DNA of 29,924 nucleotides from Trichomonas tenax (Eukaryota > Parabasalia > Trichomonadida > Trichomonadidae). The notes below the pieces were generated by a model. The model was not told where the DNA came from and searched no databases. It worked only from the letters and a program-made list of their open reading frames with translations. The first letter of the stretch is position 1; the number at the start of each line of letters is the position of its first letter. Positions 17,712 through 26,472 of this stretch are shown in pieces. The DNA lies in NCBI GenBank assembly GCA_023091735.1, contig JALKBU010000633.1, positions 1-29,924 of the forward strand, in the 5' to 3' direction. Position numbers and translations under genes: made by a program.

Positions 17712-18731
17712 TTACTTTCTCGACATCTTCTTGTAGATGGCGACGAAGAATCCAGCAACGAAAGCTGTAACACCGGCGATAGCAATTTTTCCAATTATAG
17801 AAATAGAGCCCTTGTTCTTGTCTTCATCCTCCGGAATTATTGGAGGCCCATGCTCGTGAGAGTATTTTCTTCTATTTTCTTGTTCTTCAAGAAGCTCTCC
17901 TTTCTGCATTAATTTTTGTGCTTTCTCGAGGTCCTTATCAACACCAAGTCCTGCTGCATAGAGCTTTGATAATTCAATGTAAACTTGCGAAAGTTGTTTT
18001 TCCTCTTCGACAGCCTGCGTAAGATATTGGACAGACAGCTGTGGATCCTTTGGTGCTTCGAATGGTGTGAAAGGAGAGTAAATTTGACCTAATGTTAAAA
18101 GTGCCTGCGAAAATCCGTTTTGAGCAGCAAATTTCAGGTAACTGATACCGTTAGTGAATCCTTCGGCCGTCGAAGCGAGAATCAAACCGATGAAATAAGC
18201 GGACTGTGCGTCTCCGTAAGTATCAGCAGCGGTCTTTAGAGCTGTGAAACCATTCTGCTGCTCTTTTAGGTTCAAGAGAAGCAAACCATAAGTCCTGAGG
18301 GACGGAATGAAGCCCGTTTGAGCGGATTGGCGGAGTAATGTTCGCGCAATGTTCGCTGCTTCTTCGTTTGCGGCCACTTGTGCCATCTCTTGGAACAATA
18401 AGAATGCGGACTTTGGGTCTATAGAGCCATTGTCCGAGTGCATCGCTTTAATAAGTAATGGCCATGCAGCAGGTGTCTCTTTTGTAAGGGAAAGGACGTA
18501 TTTTTCAGACGTAAACACGCTCTTTGCATCCTTCACTGGTCCCCAGAGTGTACCACAGACGATGGGGATTGGTGATTCCATCAAAATAATCAATCCTTCC
18601 TTGTTCTCGCTCAATTCGAACTTAATCACTTCGGGGTTGAACACTGGTGGGAAGTGGATCGTGACAAAAGCTTCTTCTTCATTTTGTTCGAATTCCCAAT
18701 CATAGATTTGTTGATGAATAGGTGCAATCAT
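17712..18731 (-). CDS. CS-domain + Sel1-repeat protein, C-terminally membrane-anchored
   Basis: The first ATG (18731) gives 339 residues; the frame is open further upstream but without an ATG. Residues about 5-95 fit a CS (p23/SGT1/NudC) beta-sandwich: YDWEF at the start, HFPP, PIPIVCGTLWGPV, then YVLSLTK and a final WPLLI. Residues about 120-285 are Sel1/TPR-like helical pairs (for example ISYLKFAAQNGFSQALLTLG and LYAAGLGVDKDLEKAQKLM). The final 30 residues are a hydrophobic helix followed by YKKMSRK, with no signal peptide at the other end, so this is a tail-anchored protein facing the cytosol. CS and Sel1/TPR domains both serve Hsp90/chaperone or ER-quality-control scaffolds. The short, basic post-helix tail is the type that directs insertion into hydrogenosome/mitochondrial outer membrane or ER. 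Target membrane and partners are inferences. Confidence 0.82.
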   Translation of the reverse strand: MIAPIHQQIYDWEFEQNEEEAFVTIHFPPVFNPEVIKFELSENKEGLIILMESPIPIVCGTLWGPVKDAKSVFTSEKYVLSLTKETPAAWPLLIKAMHSDNGSIDPKSAFLLFQEMAQVAANEEAANIARTLLRQSAQTGFIPSLRTYGLLLLNLKEQQNGFTALKTAADTYGDAQSAYFIGLILASTAEGFTNGISYLKFAAQNGFSQALLTLGQIYSPFTPFEAPKDPQLSVQYLTQAVEEEKQLSQVYIELSKLYAAGLGVDKDLEKAQKLMQKGELLEEQENRRKYSHEHGPPIIPEDEDKNKGSISIIGKIAIAGVTAFVAGFFVAIYKKMSRK

Positions 18732-19232
18732 TTTTTTTAATAAAAAATTTTCATAAGTTTTGGATTGTATGAGGTCCCTCAATTTTAGTAATTTCTTTTT
18801 ATTTCTCTGTCCTTTGCTATTCGAGACTTCTGGACATTACACATCACCTACTTTGGGTCTATTGGAGGATATGAAGAGGTATTCATCGTATTTGGATGGA
18901 CATGGAGAAATTGATAACATATTTTTCTTTTTATTCCGAAATACTTTATATAGCTTATAGAGAAAGTTCTCAAAAGTTTGATTCTACTCAGAAATTGTTC
19001 AATCCACAGTTTTTATGAATCATAATTCCTTAATCTTTCCTGTATTACAGTCCTTGTAGACTTTAACGTTTCTAGATACATTTTATTCTCCGGAGGCAGA
19101 ACATTGCCATTGGTTTCGAAACATTAACCAAGCTTACAAAAATTCATCAAAAGTATTAATCAACAGTAATAATTAAGGGAATCTCATATACATTCAAAAA
19201 ATATTCAATGAATTCATCTCATAAACTCAATC

Positions 19233-19505
19233 TTTTCATTCAAGTCACCTTTATCAATAGCTATTCAAGGGAAATCACTCGAAATCATGATGCAAACGTT
19301 AATATGTAAGTTATTTCTCACTTTGATTTTTTCATTATTATGATATAGAATCAATCTATCTCATTTTTTCATCATTACAAAATTGGATCAATCTTTCTCA
19401 TCATTATGATATTACGTCAATTTATCTCATTTTTTCATCATTATGATATGAAATCACTCAATTCTATTTGCTCAACATTTTCATTTAAATCACCTTTATC
19501 AACAG
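19233..19505 (+). repeat. Duplicated segment enclosing a degenerate minisatellite
   Basis: TTTTCATTCAAGTCACCTTTATCAATAG (from 19233) recurs as TTTTCATTTAAATCACCTTTATCAACAG (from 19478), with weaker similarity on both sides. Between them, 19326-19460 has about four copies of a 29-37 base unit of the form TTTTTTCATCATTATGATATNNAATCAATCTATCTCA. Confidence 0.65.
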
Positions 19506-20329
19506 CTCTTGAAATGAAAACACCTGAGATCTTTCGATATCTTAAGTCAAAGAATGCCCATTAAAGCCCGAAAAATAAATATTTAAAAATTATTTTTAAA
19601 TTCAAAATTACTGTTTCAAGATATGATTACTGCGTAATATTCCTCAACTAATACCAACAGCGGCACATAGAAATGTGCCTCATATTAATTAGTGCATTGC
19701 TGCAATATGATTCTGATCGAATATCGAAATTCCTCAATTTACAGCGAATTATTAACTGATTTACAATTCCTGATGCTACTTATTAGTCATTTTTTATAAG
19801 CTCTTTAATTTTACAAATTTTACAAAAATGTGATTCTCTGACGAATGAACCTTCGCCTAGGGGATGCTACGTGGATATAGATAGGCTATGGTATAAACTT
19901 TTGGTATAGTAAACTGAATGCAGTTAGTAAAGAAAATTTCACATTCTGTTTACTTTGCCGCCAGACTGCAAAATTCTAAAAGTAACACCTTTACACGTCA
20001 GACCTTGTTGGAATCAGTGGTGCACACTTGGGTCCCCATGTAGTGATTAAAGATTTCATTAATTTCAAAACAAAGGTTATTATTAATTTTAAATCTTTCA
20101 TGCAACTAATAAGATTTTGTAATGAAATATATTTAAAAAAAAAAACAAAATAATAAAAATAGAATAAATATCAATATAAGAGCGCTAAATGTTGAACACA
20201 AGATTCCTTGTGGAACAGGAAATGCGGTTTCATGCGTTTTGGAGCCGAATTTCATTTTTTTGCAATAAATCGTGAAGATTCTGACAAACACCAAACTGCA
20301 GCCTCTTAAGTGATAACCCCTGTACCATG

Positions 20330-20532
20330 GCAGTCCTAGAGCTGTTCATACTACAGCTATTTGAGCAGCTTGCCGATTGTTGCCGGTAAATTCTGCGGCT
20401 GTTTCTCGTAGTGAGTGACTAAATCGGTATTTGAGCATGTTTCGTTGGGTACGTGTGATGTAGTTGAGACGAATCATTCTATCTAGCTCTGTAAGCAGCT
20501 CCAATACGTCTTACTAATGCATTTTGTTTTTT
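20330..20532 (-). pseudogene. Possible unassigned gene scrap
   Basis: One minus-strand frame reads as a well-formed charged, helical peptide (for example LELLTELDRMIRLNYITR and SLRETAAEFTGNNRQAAQ). It is then cut by a TGA and continues for some tens of codons. GC content is higher than in the flanks. It vaguely suggests a helix-turn-helix or transposase-like piece, but I cannot name a family. Confidence 0.25.
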
Positions 20533-20690
20533 TAAACGGCCAATTTTTCCTTGTTGACAAAAATATTGTTTTATTGGAATAAAGGATGTAAAATTATAGA
20601 ATTCATCTGAAAAAAAATGCTTAGGATGTGCATTCAATATTTTGTAAATTATTTTTAGATATTATGATCTTATACAGAGTGTTGGCTGTG

Positions 20691-21539
20691 TTATATCGAA
20701 TAACCACTTGATGAGTCAGAATTAATATTTTTGTCAACCTGATTTGACCAATCATTGTTCTGTCCTTGGACCTGCTTCGGTTCATCATCCTTTTTCCTGC
20801 CGAAGAAGAAGAAATATCCGCCAACAATGAGAACCACAAGAATTAGAACTGGGAGGCCAAGCATAAGTGCGATACTGGCAGCATCGCTATGCGAGCTCTT
20901 CTTCTTTGGTTCTGGATCCAGATCTGGTGTTTGCCCAACATTATCGATTTCATTTCCTAAATTAAGACTTCCAAGGTTCTTTATATGATAAAATCCAGAG
21001 CTATATCGGTATGGGTTGTTAGATGTGTAATTGAAAATCATTCCATTACCAGAATCTAAAATAAAGATTTGGGATTTGTCGTTTATTGTTCTTGAATATT
21101 TCAGGAGATCTTTAGTGACCGAAAATCTCTTGATTTCAGTTGAGGCTTGGATCGCAAAGTTATCAGCGTTTGAATAGAGAAAACATGCCTTTTTTTGAAC
21201 TGTTATATTGAGCTCCTCATCCTGTGGACCGAGATGGAAATTGAAGGTGTCGCAGTCTGACGGGAGATAACCAACGGTGACAAATAAAGATGAATTATTG
21301 CTTTTTGCTTTCAACGTGAGTTTTGTGTAATTGACTATGATTGGTGTCATTGCTTTGCTATCTGCGCGCTCGAAATCTCCACTGTTATGGAAAATTACAA
21401 ATGTTATGAAATCTTTTGGTATTTCGGGAAATTTGAGCTGAATCTCCTCTCCCTTAGTCTTAGCATCTACGGTTTTGTCGCCAAATTCCAGTGTAACCGA
21501 TTCGCAAATAGCCCGATTCACAAAAAGAAAAAGCAACAT
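20691..21539 (-). CDS. Small type I membrane glycoprotein, function unknown
   Basis: The first ATG (21539) gives 282 residues; upstream the frame begins at a GTG. The N-terminus MLLFLFVNRAIC is a short signal peptide. The ectodomain of about 200 residues has sequons (NYT, NNS, NIT, NYT) and two cysteines spaced like those of the 1499-2377 product. A low-complexity PEPKKKSSH stalk precedes one transmembrane helix (about residues 225-247, ending in FFFFGRKK). The hydrophilic cytoplasmic tail of about 35 residues ends SSSGYSI, which could carry a tyrosine-type sorting signal. No known domain is recognised. An initiator-like CCACTT lies about 27 bases before the ATG. Length and layout match the products at 365 and 1499, so the three may be members of one very diverged lineage-specific family. 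That relation is inferred. Confidence 0.85.
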   Translation of the reverse strand: MLLFLFVNRAICESVTLEFGDKTVDAKTKGEEIQLKFPEIPKDFITFVIFHNSGDFERADSKAMTPIIVNYTKLTLKAKSNNSSLFVTVGYLPSDCDTFNFHLGPQDEELNITVQKKACFLYSNADNFAIQASTEIKRFSVTKDLLKYSRTINDKSQIFILDSGNGMIFNYTSNNPYRYSSGFYHIKNLGSLNLGNEIDNVGQTPDLDPEPKKKSSHSDAASIALMLGLPVLILVVLIVGGYFFFFGRKKDDEPKQVQGQNNDWSNQVDKNINSDSSSGYSI

Positions 21540-21966
21540 TAATTTTTTTGTCAAAAAAGTGGACACATTGAGTCCAGTTGTACCCAGAAATCATACATCA
21601 ATCAAAATCAATCAATTCACAATTATATAATTGAATGCTTCCTTGAATTTTAATTTATATTTAATCTTGATATTTGATTATATAACATGAGGCTGATATC
21701 TTTGTAATCAAACATTAAAAAACAGTTTTCTTTGCATCATGATGTTTATCGAGAATATGTTAAAAGATGCCCAAGTGATCTCGTTTTTTCTTCACAAAAA
21801 ATTCGAAATAATCACTTCACATTGTTAAGATTTTATGGATAAATTTCGATAAACTGTAACAACACGCTTTTGGGCTCCTTTAGGTGTGAGTAAATCATCA
21901 GTTTATCTTCTTTTTTTCAGTTTTGATTTTTGGATTTCTGTTAAAATGACTTTGGAGACTTCCACT

Positions 21967-24071
21967 TTAATACATCAATACTATGGCAGGATCTGAGTCC
22001 GGCGAACATGTTATAATACAATTTTCATAAAAATTGAAGTCTGAAACATCCGAAAAAGGGATTATTGTGTTGTATTGCTTTTCGTCCACTGCTGGAGATG
22101 TTATTCTCGAATCGTAAGACTCTAATTCTTCATATTTTGGAGAATCAATAATTTCTTCGTTATCCGACGAACTGGCAGAAAATAATGTCTCATTTTTAAT
22201 GCTCTTTTCATTGGCTTCGCTGTCAGTTGTCGGCTACGTTTCACTTTCATCTTCTGAAATTGCGAAAACTTCAATGATTCGAAAAAGTATCCTTAACGCA
22301 GCGTATTTACTGAACAAGTGGCTTCTGCACGGGGTTGACAGATTTTGGAGCTTCAAATATTTGTAACGCAAATTCATACCGAAGATTTGTTTCAATTCTT
22401 TCGTCTTACGCTTGGATAAAAAGGCTTTTCCTTTAGATGGCTCTATTTCCTCTTTCATAGCACTTTGATTCACACAACAAATGCAAACGCATTTGATGTC
22501 ATCATTTATAAGTTTGTCCGATTTGTAGAATGTCAGCCACTTAGTGTTGGATAGGATGAATGCCATGTTTTTTTATTTTTTTTTTTTTTGTTGTTGTTGT
22601 ATTTTGACTTCAAGAATGCCTTTTTCTCTTGACCTTCAGAAACGAAGGTTATACATCTTCCTTGACAGCGTCTTCCTGTTATTCCCATTCTCTGTATGCT
22701 TCATATTGGTGAAGGTATTGCATCAAAACAGATAATAAGTCCAACATCATCAATATCAATTCATTCTTCTCCGATGCATGTTAAGACTAAAACATTGACT
22801 TCTCCCGACAAAAAAGCTTTAAGAGTCGATTTTTGGATTGTGTCGTTCACACCGTTGACCTTTCCAATGAATGCCGAAGCTTTGACGAAAGGAAACTTGT
22901 TAATCTCGGTGACAATTGATTCAACAGCGTCTCTATACTGAGCAAAGATAATCAACCTTCCAACTGGAAAGTTTTTGAAATAGTCATCGAAGATTTCTCT
23001 GAGTTTGATGATCTTATTTGAAATCATTGTTGATTTTTGTGCAGCGATTGTTTTGAGTTCTTTATATTCATCAAGCTGCATAACTGTTGAACTCTTTTTC
23101 CTCTTTTTGAATTCATTTAAGCCTTTTTCTAAAAATGAAATTCCATATCTGTTAACTTTCTCAGCAATCGACGCCAAACTCAACAAATTTCATATTGATT
23201 TGTTATTGGAATAGTCCTTCTTGTTCTTCATTGCAATCCAAACACCTCCACGCGTAATCTCTTTTGATGTAATTAAACCTTTGGCACGAAGTGGAGTTGC
23301 GACATTCTCGATAAGTGCATTGAGTTTTGATAAGGCTTCAGTGCCGCTATTTTTGATTTCAATTGATTCAATCACTGTATTATGACGAAATGATTTCAAT
23401 CTTTCATCTTGTTCATCAATATAAAAAATACTTGATGCAAGAGTCTTGCAAACAAATTCTTGAATTGCCTGTTTAGTAGGACCCGGAGTTGCCGTTAATT
23501 CAACAATTCTAACAAATTTATTTCTCGCAAAAATCTTTTCAATAATTTTAATATATGAATGATGCCCCCTTGCATGTTGTACTTCATCAAAAATGACAAG
23601 AACTATCCTTGTTGGATCAATTGTTCCATTTTTTAGATCATTTTCGACAATTTGAGATGTTGAGAAGAAAATATTTGCATTTTGCCAGACTTTTGTTATT
23701 CTCTCACTAACAGTAAGCACACAGCTTTCGTTTTGTGGTATTGTTTCGAATGAGAGAAAAAATTTTGACTGTTGATCTAATAATGTTCTTGTAGGTGTGA
23801 GAAACAAAATCATATCATTAGAAAGCCATCTATAGTAATTCATTATTATTGTCGCAGCAATTAATGTCTTTCTAGACCCTGTTGGAAGGCAAACAATTGT
23901 ATTTTCTTTTAAACATTGCAAAACTGCATCAAATTGGTAATCTCTTCTCGTAACATCCTTTGGATATATGTATGTTTGAAGTGTAGTTTGATTAGGTTGT
24001 AGATAAACATCAGTTTCTTTTCTTTCATTTTCGATTTTTGGGAATTCGACTTTGATTTGTTCCGATATTCG
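21967..24071 (-). pseudogene. Decayed FANCM/Mph1/Hef-family DNA helicase
   Basis: Read downward from 24071, one frame gives an SF2 helicase: TYIYPKDVTRRDYQFDAV (the FANCM-type entry), LPTGSRKT (motif I), TPTRTLLDQQ (Ia), FDEVQHARGHHSY (II), ELTATPG (III). A TGA at 23190-23192 interrupts it, and the same frame continues with RLIIFAQYRD (IV) and LVLTCIGEE (V). A TGA (22761-22763) and another TGA (22701-22703) follow, then QRMGITGR (VI). At the 14-A homopolymer (22576-22589 as T on the plus strand) the frame shifts by one and continues as a conserved-looking C-terminal region to a TAG (22234-22236). The same frame then resumes as an acidic, Ser-rich tail ending at a TAA (21967-21969). Catalytic positions are also damaged: the third Gly of motif I is Arg, motif II is DEVQ instead of DEAH/DECH, and the motif VI arginine is Ile. 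FANCM-type helicases remodel stalled forks; this copy cannot make a full protein. No start ATG is found upstream of 24071. Confidence 0.85.
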
Positions 24072-24511
24072 CTATTTAGTTTGTTTCTTTAGGTCCTTCT
24101 TCTCAGGCTTTCATGTGAGCAGTGATTGTATCATTCACACAAAGTAAATATTGAGAGAATGAAAAAAGAGGAAGTGAACTTTTTCGAGTGAACTTCCTTT
24201 TGTCACTTTTTATTCATCAATGTTTTTAACAAATCTCAACGAGAACGAATGATTTATAGATTTAAGACACTAAAAATACATCGAAATCAACTTTCGGCAG
24301 TGATGCCATCACATTTGAAACATAATTTTTCTTTGATTTTTGAATTTCGACAAATCATTTGTGAATATGCATTTTTCTGACATATCAAAATTACACTCAA
24401 GCATGGAACGATTATTTCATAAATAATTAAGACAAAATTTGTATGATTAAACAAAATTGATTATATCTCTTGAAAAAAAGAATTATTTTTATGATTCATT
24501 GGTTGCAATGG
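24072..24511. other. Intergenic; relic promoter of the helicase
   Basis: There is no gene here. The minus strand has TCACTT at 24172-24177 and TCACTC just above it, and the plus strand has an orphan GTCACTTTTT at 24202. These initiator-like words lie 100-130 bases before the helicase remains and may be its former promoter. Confidence 0.35.
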
Positions 24512-25831
24512 TCATGATTCCGAGATGCTTATAAGGAATTCCGCTCTTTCTGAAATTTCAGATATTTCTGAGTTGACATCTTCAACGATGTTATTTTCTA
24601 TTATTTCTAGCAAAGCAGTACAGTAATCTTGTTTGTTGTTCAATGCAAACACATTTAAAAGATTTATAATCAAATCATAAATGCGAATCCTGAGATTTTT
24701 CTTTGAGACTGGTATAAAGTCAACTATAAAATTAATGATTTGAGTTGAACAAATTCTTTCGATGATCAATATATCAGATTCACTTAATATAGTCACAAAA
24801 AGCACAGCTATTTGTTTCTTGACTTGTTTTGTTCCATCTGGGTATAAACTCAAGCAAATATCAATCAAACCTGAATTTACCCAATCCTTAAATTTATCCT
24901 TTTGTAAATGATAAAGATTATTCAGAAAATATAATACAGCAATTTTGTAATTTTCCGGTGCTTCTAAAAGATTTCCTATCAGAGGAATGACACTTAACCG
25001 ATCGAATAATTTAATGTTCTGATTAGAGTAAATTATAACTCCAAACACACCGCAAATTTGAGTTAACAATTTGGGTGTAAATTTGTCGAAATTCATTATA
25101 AAATATGGAATAAATGATGTTTGGAGGAGCAACTCACATGCTGTTTGATTGGTTACGAAGAGTGCTGCAGCTTTTAGAATTGATTCTATTAAATGCGTTG
25201 TTTTGTTCTTTTGATTTATTATATTCTTAAAAATCAAGCAAATTTTGGAAATAGAATCATTGCCAATGGAATCTATGTGCAAACAAGGAGTCCCTATAAA
25301 CTCTACTATTGATTTTAGTACACCTTTTGGCATATCTGGATTTAATTTAATTAAAATTATATCAAGAATTGGATCAATAAAATCTAAAACAAAGTCATTT
25401 GTTAAATGGATATTACAACTTAGTTGAAGGAACCTCCAAAACTCGTCATGTGCTTGCTCTTCCATAGAAAGAATGATATTAAGACAAAATTGATGTATTT
25501 TGATGCATTCTACTGTTCCAATATTGTTTGATTTATATAAAATTGCATTTAAAAGCTGAATGAAAATATAAAGGTTTGCTTCATTTATTTTTGATAATGT
25601 TAAGACAATGAACTCACTGCTGGTCATCCATTGGCATTGTTGTTCTGATTCAATATAATTATGAATAAAAATATTCATTTCATGTTCTAATAGATTGACG
25701 TCTGTTATTTCTAAGATTTTTAATATATTTTCTCGGATTTCAGCTGAATCATCATTTTCTGTATAAATTAAATATTTCGAAAACAAAAAATCTGCCTTTT
25801 CGGGCTTTGACGATGTCTTTATTGATCTCAT
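24512..25831 (-). CDS. ARM/HEAT-like alpha-solenoid protein
   Basis: The 439-residue, all-helical protein has no signal peptide or membrane helix. From about residue 80 to 420 it shows repeated amphipathic helices of about 40-residue periodicity, with a hydrophobic pattern resembling armadillo repeats (for example LLTQICGVFGVIIYSNQ, VIPLIGNLLEAPENYKIAVLYFLNNLY, VKKQIAVLFVTILSESD). Such solenoids act as protein-binding scaffolds; importin-alpha or beta-catenin-like proteins are the familiar relatives, but no importin-beta-binding segment is seen at the N-terminus. The coding region is more AT-rich than ORC1 or the legumain. The gene stops at TGA. It is divergent from the subtilase across about 640 bases. 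ACACATTAG just before the ATG is a weak initiator match. Confidence 0.75.
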   Translation of the reverse strand: MRSIKTSSKPEKADFLFSKYLIYTENDDSAEIRENILKILEITDVNLLEHEMNIFIHNYIESEQQCQWMTSSEFIVLTLSKINEANLYIFIQLLNAILYKSNNIGTVECIKIHQFCLNIILSMEEQAHDEFWRFLQLSCNIHLTNDFVLDFIDPILDIILIKLNPDMPKGVLKSIVEFIGTPCLHIDSIGNDSISKICLIFKNIINQKNKTTHLIESILKAAALFVTNQTACELLLQTSFIPYFIMNFDKFTPKLLTQICGVFGVIIYSNQNIKLFDRLSVIPLIGNLLEAPENYKIAVLYFLNNLYHLQKDKFKDWVNSGLIDICLSLYPDGTKQVKKQIAVLFVTILSESDILIIERICSTQIINFIVDFIPVSKKNLRIRIYDLIINLLNVFALNNKQDYCTALLEIIENNIVEDVNSEISEISERAEFLISISES

Positions 25832-26472
25832 TATCTATCTAATGTGTCTGCAAATACTGATTTTTTGCTGCGGTTTAAATAGATAACGAGAAAGAAAATC
25901 TTTGAATGAAAATGTCACTTTTCATTTTTCTTGCTTGCTTTTGTCAAGTGATTTTGATTTGAAATGATAGTTATATCATTGAGAGAATTCAAATTCCCCT
26001 CAATCGGAATAAGCTCATTATGAAATTTTGTTTATGTATTGAAGATATATTGATAAGATTAAATAATTTTAGTCTTTACTTTCATATAAAGAAGAATTTT
26101 TGTATGCAAACGCTGGAGCTGTTATGTGCTAAGCTAAATGATCCTTTTAAGCGTATATTAATTTGCTTTGATGTAAAAATTGTTTATCACTGAACGGAGC
26201 AGCGTTTTGATGGCCTCGTTTTCGTTAATTTCGAAAAGGACAAACATAAAACTAACCTTAGAATAATCAAATTTTTTATAACTTGATCGGCAACACTATA
26301 ATTTTTTGTGTGTAATTTTTGTTTTTTTAATTGTTTTAAGAATAATGATTTTGTAAAAAGTGAAAAGTTTTATTTCACAACATTTCAAATGATTCTTGAA
26401 GGATTATCGCCACTTCTTTTCGAAGGAAGATCGTACAATGTCGAAAACTATGTGATGCCTCAGTCCTTCACA
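25832..26472. other. Divergent intergenic region
   Basis: This lies between the ARM-like gene (-) and the subtilase (+). GTCACTTTTC occurs on the plus strand at about 25914, far from any start. No other structure stands out. The subtilase frame is open from 26308 and has an ATG at 26389. Confidence 0.5.

Larger units (their letters stand above)
18732..20690. other. Intergenic, repeat-bearing
   Basis: There is no intact gene. The left part contains minisatellite-like units and a direct duplication (19233-19505). A 12-bp inverted pair GTAAACTGAATG/CATTCTGTTTAC (one mismatch) is at 19909 and 19942. At about 20330-20532 the minus strand has a protein-like frame broken by TGA and may be a gene scrap. 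Confidence 0.5.
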
